64,000 bases of DNA from JBGTFE01 sp041747435 (GTDB lineage Bacteria; Acidobacteriota; Blastocatellia; Pyrinomonadales; Pyrinomonadaceae): contig JBGTFE010000059.1 of NCBI GenBank assembly GCA_041747435.1, forward strand, positions 1 to 64,000, in the 5' to 3' direction. The notes under the pieces were generated by a model. The model was not told where the DNA came from. It saw nothing but the letters and a program-made list of their open reading frames with translations, and did not search any database. This document shows positions 17,214 to 25,294 of this stretch, piece by piece; within the stretch, counting starts at the first letter, position 1, and each line of letters begins with the position of its first letter. The translations under genes were made by a program, and so were the position numbers.

Positions 17214-20006
17214 TCAAGGAACGATCGACGCCGGAACCGAAACGTCAGAACTCAAGCCAAAGTTTTGAACTCTTGTTGCCAAATTGGAATTATTCATAAT
17301 ATACCAATTGCCTTCTGACGGACGGTAAACCGCGTAATCGGCTCTGCCGTCACCGTCGTAATCGCCGGGCGAAGGAACATCCGAGCTGATTCCCCACGAT
17401 AACGCGTGGAAATTACTTTGACGGCTCAACCATTGATACCAAACACCGGTCGAAGGTCTGAAAACCGCAAAGTCTGATTTTCCGTCACCGTCGTAATCGC
17501 CAACGGTCGGTTTGTCTTCGGCGATTCCGAATTGAAACGCCCGAAATCCAGCGGTGCTTTGATCGATATACCAAATTCCGTCGCGGTAAACAGCTGCATC
17601 AGTCTTCCCGTCGCCGTCATAATCCGCAGCGACCGGTCGATCTATGCTCAACCCGAATCTTATAGCCTTAAATCCGGTGCCTTGACGGATATACCATATG
17701 CCTTCTGACGGACGGTAAACCGCAATGTCGTCGCGACCGTCGCCGTCATAATCGCCCGCCTGCGGCAGATCGCCGCCCAAACCGAATTGAGTCGCAAAAA
17801 ATCCATCGCGGCTTTGCAGCAAATACCAGAGTCCACCGCGAAAAACCGCGACGTCCGCCTTTCCGTCTCCGTCGTAATCCGCCGGAACTACCTTGTCTCC
17901 ATCCAATCCGAAATGCAGTGCCAGCGATGTATTAGTCGAGCTGTTAATGATATACCAATTGCCTTCAGACGGACGAAAAACTGAAATATCCGTTCTGCCG
18001 TCGCCGTCAAAATCCGCGAATTTTGCGTGGGACGGCACGCTTGCTTCTCCAAAAACGGTAAAACGGAACGCCTGACTTACGGCAACACCACCCGGCGCGC
18101 CCGCGTCCTGAATATACCAACGCCCAAAAAATGTTTGCCCGACGAGCGCCGGATTATTCGGAATTTGCAAACTTACTGAAGTCCAGCCGTTGCCCGCGCC
18201 GCCGCCCTGCGTCGTCAAAGCGATTCGCGCAAACGAACCCGAAGCCGGAATGGTCGAGGTCGCACCGGGATCGGTTGAATTGACGACCAAAACTGCATTT
18301 GCTCCGCCAAGTGCGTTTGAAACCGCAACCGTAAAGCTCGGATTTCCGACGATTGGCGGCTCGATCGCGACGGCGTTTGGAACAAGCCCGCCCGAACCGG
18401 CGATTCCGGTTCCGGTCAAAACCGGCACGCGGGTCGATTCGGTATATAAATGCGGTCTGTCAAACGGCGCCGTTTCGTTGCGAACGCGATTATCCGTCAA
18501 CGCATTTCTCAAAAACGCAACCACGTCTGCTCGCTGTCCCGCGTTCAAGCCCAATGGTCGAATCAAATTGTTCGGCACGTTCGGCTCATTCGGAAAATCT
18601 CCGCCGCGATTGTAAAAAGCTACAACGTCGTCAAGTGTTGCCGTTCGTCCGTTATGAAAAAATGAGGAGCGAAGTCCTACGTTGCGCAGGCTGGGAACTT
18701 TGAATTCTCCTAGATCATTGTTCGCGCCCGTAACCTGAAAACGTCCCGTGTCTTCAACCACCGGGCGCACACCAATGTTGCGGAATGTTTGATCGGTTAG
18801 CTGGTTTCCGGCGTGGCAAACCGCGCATGAAACCGCGGTAAAAGTATTTCGCCCGCGTTGTTCGGCGGCTCCCAACGGCGTGATTCCGGCGTTTGCCAGA
18901 TCGAGCGGTGTTTGGTCCGAAAACAGCGTTCTCTCATACACCCCGATCGCTAATGCTATGCGCGACGGTGTTACGTCTGAAGTTCCGAACGCTTCTTCAA
19001 AAAGCTCGGAATAACTTCGATTATCGATCCAAGTTTGCAGAGCCTGCGGAATGTCGACCGCCAAAACGAGCGGTTTCGCCTGCGAAATTCGAAAGGCAAC
19101 TTCCGTCCAATTGCTCGCTCCGTGCGCCATTTCGGTTGAATTAACCGGCGGACCGACCGCTTGGCTCTCGAGCGCCCCGCCATTGTTTAGCACAATGGCG
19201 TTCGATACCGGATCGCGAAAGGTTCCGCTTGCGCGTCCGTCCCAAAAAAGGATCGGCGAATACGCGGCGTTGATAAAGGAGTTTGCCTTGCGTCCGGTAA
19301 CTTGCTGACGCATACCGTAGGTGTTTGAAAACGTGTAAGTTCCGTCCGGATTATTTTGGGGAACGCCCTGCGAGCCGACGACGTCGTCCGCCGTGTTGTA
19401 AACATTGTCAAAGCCGGGATTTTTAGAATCGAAAATGTTTATTAGAGAACGCGGATCGGTTCCGCCGGTTCCCGAGCGATGGCACGTTCCGCACGAAACC
19501 GTCCGTGTCGACGACATTTGTTCGTCCCAAAATAAGGCTTTGCCGAGACTCGCCTTTGTTGCCGTCATCGGATTTCCCGGCGGTCCGAGCGGCGGAGGTT
19601 CCAGCGGAGGAACGGGACCTTGCTGAGTTGCATTCGCCCGAACACCTTGAGCCGTTGAACTCAAACCGCTCTGCGCGGTTCCGTTTTCCGCGCGCACCCA
19701 ATAGAAAAATGTTTGTCCCGGCGCTGCCGTCACGTCAAAAAAGAATCCGGCAGGCGTGACGCCAAGGTCGGTCGCAGTCGCCGGATCATTGACGACATTA
19801 CGAAATATGCGGTAATTCGTCGCGCCGCGCATCGTGTCCCAATAAAGTCCGACCTTGTTGTTATAAAGATTGCTTGTCGCGATAATTCCCGTCGGCGGTG
19901 AGAGGCTGCTTTGCCCGGAAACGGTTGGCGCAAAATACTGCTTGCCAAGTCCAAGAAAAGCGATCAGGAGAAACAATGAAACAATGGATATTTTTATGAT
20001 CCGCAT
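17214..20006 (-). CDS. Secreted di-heme cytochrome c peroxidase fused to FG-GAP repeats
   Basis: A 930-residue exported protein. Order: signal peptide (about 1-32), a fibronectin-III-like domain (about 37-125), a MauG/CcpA-type di-heme peroxidase region (about 140-510) with heme sites CGTCH and CAVCH, an Ig-like segment (about 530-650) and six FG-GAP repeats (about 655-925), each with a calcium-type DxDGDGxxD motif. The peroxidase part would reduce hydrogen peroxide or oxidise a protein substrate in the periplasm or outside; the FG-GAP propeller may bind a surface or partner. There is no obvious cell-wall or secretion sorting tail. The fusion is much longer than classical CcpA (about 340 residues). 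Confidence 0.88.
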   Translation of the reverse strand: MRIIKISIVSLFLLIAFLGLGKQYFAPTVSGQSSLSPPTGIIATSNLYNNKVGLYWDTMRGATNYRIFRNVVNDPATATDLGVTPAGFFFDVTAAPGQTFFYWVRAENGTAQSGLSSTAQGVRANATQQGPVPPLEPPPLGPPGNPMTATKASLGKALFWDEQMSSTRTVSCGTCHRSGTGGTDPRSLINIFDSKNPGFDNVYNTADDVVGSQGVPQNNPDGTYTFSNTYGMRQQVTGRKANSFINAAYSPILFWDGRASGTFRDPVSNAIVLNNGGALESQAVGPPVNSTEMAHGASNWTEVAFRISQAKPLVLAVDIPQALQTWIDNRSYSELFEEAFGTSDVTPSRIALAIGVYERTLFSDQTPLDLANAGITPLGAAEQRGRNTFTAVSCAVCHAGNQLTDQTFRNIGVRPVVEDTGRFQVTGANNDLGEFKVPSLRNVGLRSSFFHNGRTATLDDVVAFYNRGGDFPNEPNVPNNLIRPLGLNAGQRADVVAFLRNALTDNRVRNETAPFDRPHLYTESTRVPVLTGTGIAGSGGLVPNAVAIEPPIVGNPSFTVAVSNALGGANAVLVVNSTDPGATSTIPASGSFARIALTTQGGGAGNGWTSVSLQIPNNPALVGQTFFGRWYIQDAGAPGGVAVSQAFRFTVFGEASVPSHAKFADFDGDGRTDISVFRPSEGNWYIINSSTNTSLALHFGLDGDKVVPADYDGDGKADVAVFRGGLWYLLQSRDGFFATQFGLGGDLPQAGDYDGDGRDDIAVYRPSEGIWYIRQGTGFKAIRFGLSIDRPVAADYDGDGKTDAAVYRDGIWYIDQSTAGFRAFQFGIAEDKPTVGDYDGDGKSDFAVFRPSTGVWYQWLSRQSNFHALSWGISSDVPSPGDYDGDGRADYAVYRPSEGNWYIMNNSNLATRVQNFGLSSDVSVPASIVP

Positions 20007-20128
20007 ATTTGGTTTCTTTGCCGGTTTTCGAAATCGAAACCCGCAAAGTGAAAAATAATCGTAAAGGTCCTTATTCTAGAAAACATTTCATCGAAGTGCG
20101 ATGAATTTTAGTTTTTAGACACTGAATA

Positions 20129-20141
20129 GACCAATTTGGTC
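20129..20141. promoter_or_regulatory. 13-base palindrome in the divergent promoter region
   Basis: GACCAATTTGGTC is a perfect 6-bp inverted repeat around a central T. It lies between the divergently transcribed peroxidase and RNase J genes and could be an operator. No matching regulator is identified; this is a weak call based only on symmetry and position. Confidence 0.25.
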
Positions 20142-20282
20142 GAACTATTTTGTTTTTTGCGCCCGACGTGCAAAACGAAGTGTTTCCCGTGTCAGAGTTC
20201 ATCCACTTACCTTCCATTCATAACGAAAACCGGTGTGATATAGTAAATCATTCGGAAATAGAGAAAAACAAAAGGAAATATA

Positions 20283-21944
20283 GTGTCAAAAATAGAAATA
20301 ATACCGCTCGGCGGAATCGGTGAATTCGGAATGAATTGTATGGGCGTTCGCTACGGCGACGAGATGATCGTTGTCGACGTCGGCATGGGTTTTCCCGAAG
20401 AGACGCCGTACGGAGTAGATATTTCGATCCCGAATTTCGATTTTCTCGATCAATATAAAGACGATATGACCGCGCTTTTTCTCACGCACGGACACGAAGA
20501 TCATATCGGCGCGCTGCCTTATTTTCTGAGAAAATTCAATTTGCCGGTTTATGGCTCGCGATTCACACTGGCGCTCGCCGAGAAAAAACTCGAAGAACAC
20601 GATCTGCTCAATGACGTTCTGCTTCACCGCGTTCGAGCGAATGACACTGTCGAAGTCGGAAAGTTCAAAGTCGGCTTTATACACGCTTCGCATTCGCTCG
20701 TCGATTGTTTCTCGCTCGCGATGAAAACGCCGCTTGGAACAATCATTCATACCGGCGATTATAAGATCGACGATACGCCCGTTATTGGCGCGCCGTACGA
20801 TCTCAAAGCCCTCAAAAAATACGGCGACGAAGGCGTGCTCGCACTTCTTGCAGATTCAACAAACGCGACCGTTCCGGGCAGAACGCCGTCGGAACAAGCT
20901 GTTATTCCGGCGTTTGAGGAAATTTTTTCTGAAGCTCCGGGAAGAATAATCGTCGCCACCTTTTCTTCGTCGATCCATCGTCTGCAGATAGTTTTTGAGC
21001 TGGCGCACGCGTTCAACCGAAAAGTTTGCGTGCTCGGTCGCTCGATGCAGAAAAATGTAGAGATCGCGTCCGAACAAGGACTTCTCGATATTCCGCGCAA
21101 CACGCTTTACGGGCTTGGTGAATCGCGCGCACTTAAAGACAACGAGATCGTTTATCTCGTCACCGGCTCACAGGGCGAAATGCGCGCCGCGCTTTGGAAT
21201 ATGGCAACCGGCAGCCATAAAGGAATGCAGGTTGAAAAAGGCGACACCGTTGTGCTTTCCGCGCGAATAATTCCCGGAAACGAAAAAAACATCAGTCGCC
21301 TGATTGGAAATCTTTACAAGCGCGGTGCGAATATAATCGAAGAAAAGCGCCGCCTGATCCACGTTTCCGGGCACGCTTCGCAGGAAGACATCAAAATTAT
21401 GGTCGAAACCGCGCGACCGAAATATCTTGTGCCGATCCACGGTGAATACCGTATGCTTTTCCGGCACAAAGAATACGTCAAACATCACGTAGACGGCTAC
21501 ACCGACGAAAATATAATTTTGATCGAAAACGGCGATTTGCTCGAGATCGACGACATAGGCGCGCGCGTTGTCGCGAAAAACGCTCTCGGCAAAACGTTTA
21601 TAGACGAAGAATCGAGCGATGCGATCGAATATGATGTTGTCCGCGAACGCAAAAAGCTTGCATACGGCGGCGCGGTTTCGCTTGTCGTGATGTTTGATAA
21701 GCAAAAGCAAACGCTCGTCGGCGAACCGCAAATTTCGTTTCAGGGAGTCGCCGGAATCGATACGGCAAACGGGAAAATTGACGAAGCGAAACAATCTGTC
21801 GCCGCTGCGATCCTGCTGATGTCAAAACAGGAAGTGGCGAACAGACCGCAGTTTGAGGAAAAACTCCGCGTTCATATGAAACGTTTTCTGCAAAAGGAGA
21901 TCGGCGCAAAACCGGCGATCGTCACGACGATTGTTGAAGTCTAG
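20283..21944 (+). CDS. rnj: Ribonuclease J
   Basis: A 553-residue metallo-beta-lactamase-fold nuclease with endo- and 5'-exonuclease activity in mRNA and rRNA processing. It begins with GTG after an AAAGGAA ribosome site. Visible motifs are the zinc ligands THGHEDHIG, the HTGDYK segment, beta-CASP elements (ATFSSSIHRLQ) and the late VSGHAS and PIHGEYR motifs. Length is normal. It ends 13 bases before the first attC-like site, so it is the boundary gene of the integron remnant. Confidence 0.95.
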   Translation: MSKIEIIPLGGIGEFGMNCMGVRYGDEMIVVDVGMGFPEETPYGVDISIPNFDFLDQYKDDMTALFLTHGHEDHIGALPYFLRKFNLPVYGSRFTLALAEKKLEEHDLLNDVLLHRVRANDTVEVGKFKVGFIHASHSLVDCFSLAMKTPLGTIIHTGDYKIDDTPVIGAPYDLKALKKYGDEGVLALLADSTNATVPGRTPSEQAVIPAFEEIFSEAPGRIIVATFSSSIHRLQIVFELAHAFNRKVCVLGRSMQKNVEIASEQGLLDIPRNTLYGLGESRALKDNEIVYLVTGSQGEMRAALWNMATGSHKGMQVEKGDTVVLSARIIPGNEKNISRLIGNLYKRGANIIEEKRRLIHVSGHASQEDIKIMVETARPKYLVPIHGEYRMLFRHKEYVKHHVDGYTDENIILIENGDLLEIDDIGARVVAKNALGKTFIDEESSDAIEYDVVRERKKLAYGGAVSLVVMFDKQKQTLVGEPQISFQGVAGIDTANGKIDEAKQSVAAAILLMSKQEVANRPQFEEKLRVHMKRFLQKEIGAKPAIVTTIVEV

Positions 21945-21957
21945 ATTTTACCGGTTG

Positions 21958-22071
21958 AGTTAACGGCTGAGATGACGTCGGGCGAAACCGCCGCCACGCC
22001 CGTTAAGGTTTAACGGACAAGCCAAATAACAAAGTCGCTGTTTCGCCCTCATGTCCATTGCATTGTTCGGC
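21958..22071 (-). repeat. attC-like recombination site 1
   Basis: On the reverse strand the site opens with GCCGAAC (22065-22071) and closes with GTTAACT (21958-21964). Between them is an imperfect palindrome: unpaired spacers, then GACATGAGGGCGAAAC pairing with GTTTCGCCCGACGTC, and an AT-rich centre. The + strand block GGCTGAGATGACGT after the outer box is shared exactly with sites 2 and 3. It lies 26 bases after the stop of the metallopeptidase-like gene, where a cassette attC belongs. Confidence 0.8.
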
Positions 22072-22097
22072 GTGTCTTGAATCGTAACCACACAACT

Positions 22098-22796
22098 TTA
22101 GCGACCCTTACGAATCTCGGAGATGAAATTCTCCGCGCCTTCTTTTTCAATTATTTCTCGTGTTCGTTTGAAAGCCGGAGCAGACCTCAATGTTTGGTCA
22201 AATGTAGCAACTTCATCTAAATCTTTTTCACGTCTGAGTTTGCCGTAAACTGCTTTCATAATTGAAAGCACGTGAAGATGATTTTGCACAACCAGCGGTT
22301 CGTCTTTGTATTTTTTCAAAAGAGGAGTCGTTTTACCGGGTAATGTTTCTATCCCCTCAGCAACGTAACGGTGAAGCACTTCGTGAAAAACGACGGCAGA
22401 GAAAACCGTCATTGATTCTGTTTTCTCACCTCGCAGTGATTGCAGATAAAACTGCATATTGATCGTCAACGGTAGACTGATTGAGGGAAACCCGGAGCAT
22501 AAAGAAAGCGCGGCTCTGGTTTCACGGAATTGAAACGGTGCTTTAGTAAGTTTAACGGTTGTGCCTAATAATTGCGGGGCTTCTCTGCGCCAATGCTCTC
22601 GAAACGAGTCAAGCCGATTTTCTAATTCCGTGACGGCTGCGGCATCAATCGGTTGTTTGGTCATTTCGGCACAAGGTGAATCAAATATATGACTATACTT
22701 GAAAGTAACGACAGGATAATCTGCCGCTTGCGCTCTGCCCGAAGCCAACAAAAAAAGCAATGTTACAAAGAAAAGTTTTACCAATCGAAGAAACAT
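22098..22796 (-). CDS. Exported zincin-like protein (HExxH), integron cassette gene
   Basis: A 232-residue protein with a clear signal peptide (about 1-24, ending AQA). Residues about 135-140 contain FHEVLHRYV, an HExxH zinc-binding motif, suggesting a metallopeptidase of the envelope or extracellular space; I cannot assign a family and the third zinc ligand is not certain. It is the sole gene of its cassette, in the orientation expected relative to attC1. Expression would depend on the distant cassette promoter or on its own promoter in the 45 bases before the ATG. Confidence 0.72.
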   Translation of the reverse strand: MFLRLVKLFFVTLLFLLASGRAQAADYPVVTFKYSHIFDSPCAEMTKQPIDAAAVTELENRLDSFREHWRREAPQLLGTTVKLTKAPFQFRETRAALSLCSGFPSISLPLTINMQFYLQSLRGEKTESMTVFSAVVFHEVLHRYVAEGIETLPGKTTPLLKKYKDEPLVVQNHLHVLSIMKAVYGKLRREKDLDEVATFDQTLRSAPAFKRTREIIEKEGAENFISEIRKGR

Positions 22797-22840
22797 AAAA
22801 CTACCTCAAAAACGAGTTTTGCCTTTTGCCATCATGAAAC

Positions 22841-22953
22841 GCCGAACGGCTGAGATGACGTGGGGCGAAACCACCAGAAAGCCCGCTATAGTTTAACGGA
22901 CGACGCGATAAGAAAGTCGCTGTTTCCGCCTCGCGTCCAATAACTTGTTGGGC
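22841..22953 (-). repeat. attC-like recombination site 2
   Basis: On the reverse strand it opens with GCCCAAC (22947-22953) and closes with GTTCGGC (22841-22847). The inner arms pair as GACGCGAGGCGGAAAC with GTTTCGCCCCACGTC, leaving one extra G in one arm, like the extrahelical base of attC sites. The stretches between outer and inner arms (AAGTTATT and GGCTGAGAT) do not pair, like the unpaired central spacer. Its GTTCGGC end is complementary to the outer box of site 1, and its GCCCAAC end is complementary to the corresponding end of site 3. Confidence 0.85.
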
Positions 22954-22981
22954 AACACCGTCATTGTAACAGTTCGCAATT

Positions 22982-23470
22982 TTACTGAGGTGCAATAGTG
23001 CTGACGTGCCGAGCGACTTTACGCCACTGTTTTTTCCGCTTGACCCAAGTTTCGGTAAAACGACGCTTAGATGTTTGTCCGGCATCGGGTCTGTTTGCGT
23101 CGTCCGCCGGCGTGCCTATTTCAATTCCCGCAATGATAGCTGTGTTTTTGTAAACGCATAAATATTCCATCTTCTTTTCGTAAGATTTATACTTGATGAT
23201 GTTTCCCCGGACACGCTCCAAAACTGTTTTTTTATCAATCATCTGATTGAACGGATTAGTGACAATGTGGTCTTCCGGGTAGAAGTTATCCAGTGCCGCC
23301 ACGTCGCCGCGCAGCACAATATCAGCTTCGTAAGCGTGCAGACGTTTGAATTCTTCTTCAATTCGTTTGTCTTTTTTATTGTCTTTGTAATCACAACGAT
23401 TTAGCGTTTGCCCGAAGGCAGTCAGCGAAATCGGACTTACAAACATAATCAGCAAGATAATTTTTTTCAT
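22982..23470 (-). CDS. Exported NTF2-like (SnoaL/DUF4440) protein, integron cassette gene
   Basis: A 162-residue protein with a signal peptide (about 1-20, ending AFG). The mature part has the DUF4440/SnoaL-like pattern: a helix ending in VLRGDVAALDNFY, then VTNPFNQMIDKKTVLERV, and a late FTETWVKRKKQWRKVARH strand pair. Family members bind small molecules or act as minor enzymes; no specific role can be assigned. The ATG is followed by lysines, as expected for a signal sequence. It is followed 29 bases later by attC2. Confidence 0.8.
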   Translation of the reverse strand: MKKIILLIMFVSPISLTAFGQTLNRCDYKDNKKDKRIEEEFKRLHAYEADIVLRGDVAALDNFYPEDHIVTNPFNQMIDKKTVLERVRGNIIKYKSYEKKMEYLCVYKNTAIIAGIEIGTPADDANRPDAGQTSKRRFTETWVKRKKQWRKVARHVSTIAPQ

Positions 23471-23578
23471 TCACTCACCTCTTTAGAAAAATAACTATGT
23501 GTTCCTGCAAATTGGCAACCGTAACAAACGAAAATGAAACACTTGATTTTCGTTTGTCTCCCCATTCGATTAGAAGTT

Positions 23579-23682
23579 GCCCAACGGCTGAGATGACGTG
23601 GGGGCGAAACCGATTACACGCAAGTTTAGGGAAACCGAAGAACGCCAAATGAAAGCCGCTGTTTCGCCCTCACGTCCATTGG
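23579..23682 (-). repeat. attC-like site 3, interrupted by the IS110 element
   Basis: The + strand begins GCCCAAC (23579-23585), followed by the same GGCTGAGATGACGT block as sites 1 and 2, and the distal arm GCTGTTTCGCCCTCACGTCC is also present. It is broken after CGTCCATTGG (23673-23682), where the insertion element begins. CGTCCATTGG recurs at 24988-24997. Joining the two flanks gives a site of the same geometry, but the restored outer box (GGCAGCC on the reverse strand) is not a recognisable attC box. Confidence 0.72.
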
Positions 23683-23799
23683 TAGCATGAAAGTCGGGGC
23701 TGCTTTTTGATGGTCCGAAGTTCATTGAATACCAAGTTTTGTCGAGCATTCAGAAAGTATCATCATTTCTTACCGATTCTTTTATGGAGGATACTTTCG

Positions 23800-24828
23800 A
23801 TGAAGAATACATTTTACGTTGGCTTGGATTTGGGTTCAAGCCAATGTTATCAGGTTGTGCTGAACGAGGACGGAAAGGTCGCTTGCTCGCGTCCGTTTGC
23901 GACGAGCGAGCGGAACTTGCGCGCGGCGTTTTCCGGGTTTGACGGCGAGTTGCTCGTTCACACCGAAGCCGGAGAGCTTGCGGAGTGGGTTTGCGGGATT
24001 ATCAAACCGCTGGTCAAGCGCGTGATCGTGTCGCATCCGCAGACGTTGGCATGGATTGCAAAAGACGCGCGCAAATGCGACAAGCTCGATGCCCGAAAGC
24101 TTGCCGATCTGCTGCGCTTCGGTTTGACGCGTGAAGTTTTTCTTGCCGAAAATCAGGCGCGGCGGACATTCAAACAGCTTGTCCGCCACTTTGACGAAGC
24201 GACTCGCGCTCAGGCGAAACTCAAGGCAAAGATCAAAGCTCGCCTGCGTTGCCAAGGGATCATTCGGCGTGATGCCGCCGTGTTTGGCAAAGCGGAACGC
24301 GCGCGGGTTTTGAGCCAAATTGACGACAACTTTTTGCGGCAGATGTTCGAAGGTCTTTACGCGACGCTCGATGTGCTGGTCGAGGAAATGAAATCCGCGC
24401 GACGCTTGATGACCGAAGCCGCGCGGCAGTTTCCCGAAGTCCGGCTTTTGGAAACCGCGCCCGGCATCGGCATCGTCGGAGCGTGCCGGTTTGTCGCGCT
24501 GGTGCAGAATCCGCGGCGGTTTTCAAATAAGCGAAAACTCTGGCGATATTGTCGGCTCGGAGTCGCGCATCGCTCATCAGACGGCAAACTCCTGGCGTGT
24601 CCGCGGCTCGACCGCAACGGCTGCGGCGCGTTAAAGGACGTTTCGCGAAAAGCGTTTGACGCCGCGCTGCGGTGCGAAAAAGACAACTCGTTCAAGCGCG
24701 CCTTTGAGAAATCCCTGGCGCAGACGCGCGATAAAGTCCACGCGCGCCTTTCAACGCAGCGGAAAATCGTTTCGACTCTAAGGGCGATGTGGCTCTCGAA
24801 TCAGCCGTATCGAGCGGATCTGCCGTAA
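23800..24828 (+). CDS. IS110-family transposase
   Basis: A 342-residue recombinase. The ATG at 23800 is chosen because a GGAGG site lies 9 bases upstream; an earlier in-frame start would add an unrelated stretch. The N-terminal DEDD domain has the first Asp in VGLDLGSSQ, a Glu in HTEAGE and Asp residues in CDKLDARKLADLL. The C-terminal Transposase_20 domain has LLETAPGIGIVGA and the HRSSDGK region near the catalytic serine. Length and ending are normal, so it may be active. Family members use an RNA from a noncoding end of the element to choose target and donor sites. Confidence 0.93.
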   Translation: MKNTFYVGLDLGSSQCYQVVLNEDGKVACSRPFATSERNLRAAFSGFDGELLVHTEAGELAEWVCGIIKPLVKRVIVSHPQTLAWIAKDARKCDKLDARKLADLLRFGLTREVFLAENQARRTFKQLVRHFDEATRAQAKLKAKIKARLRCQGIIRRDAAVFGKAERARVLSQIDDNFLRQMFEGLYATLDVLVEEMKSARRLMTEAARQFPEVRLLETAPGIGIVGACRFVALVQNPRRFSNKRKLWRYCRLGVAHRSSDGKLLACPRLDRNGCGALKDVSRKAFDAALRCEKDNSFKRAFEKSLAQTRDKVHARLSTQRKIVSTLRAMWLSNQPYRADLP

Positions 24829-24987
24829 GCGGCAAGATAAATTTTTACTTCGCGGATAAAGCGGTTTTTTGAAAATTGAATAAAGAAGGCGTCCCTGGTC
24901 CGATCGCGCTATTGCATGGATCGGCGCGGCAAGTCTCAAAACTAAAATTCGTGGACAAAGATGGTCTTTATTTGACGTCAGAAGTCC
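24829..24987 (+). other. Noncoding end of the IS110 element, possible bridge/seeker RNA region
   Basis: These 159 bases after the transposase stop contain no gene. A segment around 24898-24930 holds two GATCGCGC/GATCGGCGCG-like blocks that could fold. In IS1111-type elements the guide RNA comes from the end downstream of the transposase, in IS110-type from the end upstream (here 23683-23799). I cannot decide which applies. Confidence 0.35.
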
Positions 24988-25125
24988 CGTCCATTGGCTA
25001 GGCTGCCGCGCTCTTCATTCCGATACAACCATAGACCAACTCTTTGGAAGTTGAAGTCTCCAATACCTGAGTGGAACGGTAAAAAGAGTTCGATAAAAAG
25101 GACGGTTACTGAAAAAGCAAAAAGC

Positions 25126-25277
25126 GCCGAACGGACATTTCGGTCAACTCAAAGATTCAATCAACAAACCGCCCGACGCCATCCGGCGAATATTAAAAAC
25201 CCGCCGCAGTAGAGCAATCTCGGCGGCACGATATTTCTGTGTGCTTGACCGCTTCTTTCATAGCTGATTTGTTCGGC
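25126..25277 (-). repeat. Weaker attC-like site 4
   Basis: On the reverse strand it opens with GCCGAAC (25271-25277) and closes with GTTCGGC (25126-25132), a perfect 7-bp outer pair. Inside, CGGTCAA pairs with TTGACCG, and a GCCGCCGAG/GCGGCGG hairpin fills the centre. It lacks the GGCTGAGATGACGT block of the other three, and its spacers are unequal. It sits 17 bases after the stop of the ankyrin/TonB gene, the right place for its attC. One frame of 25112-25260 reads as a protein-like stretch ending in RFFHS, so it may overlap a decayed gene. The remaining 24998-25125 holds nothing I recognise. Confidence 0.5.
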
Positions 25278-25294
25278 GTTTCGTGGAAATAGTC

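Larger units (their letters stand above)
23683..24997 (+). mobile_element. IS110-family insertion sequence inside attC site 3
   Basis: The 1,315-bp unit is delimited by CGTCCATTGG at 23673-23682 and 24988-24997. It holds a single intact transposase gene with about 117 bases of noncoding DNA before it and about 159 after it. I see no terminal inverted repeats, which agrees with the IS110 group. IS110/IS1111 elements often choose structured targets, and a known IS1111 subgroup targets attC sites. Exact ends are inferred from the direct repeat only. Confidence 0.72.

Noticed and set aside
17300..18040. Periodic DNA repeats in the peroxidase gene considered as a separate repeat element
   Set aside because: They are the FG-GAP protein repeats of one continuous gene, with codon-level variation.
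21168..21794. A 208-codon reverse frame
   Set aside because: It is antisense to RNase J, with no domain or ribosome site.
21958..23682. The repeated sites considered as a CRISPR array
   Set aside because: The repeats are over 100 bases with internal palindromes, are separated by whole genes, and no Cas gene is present.
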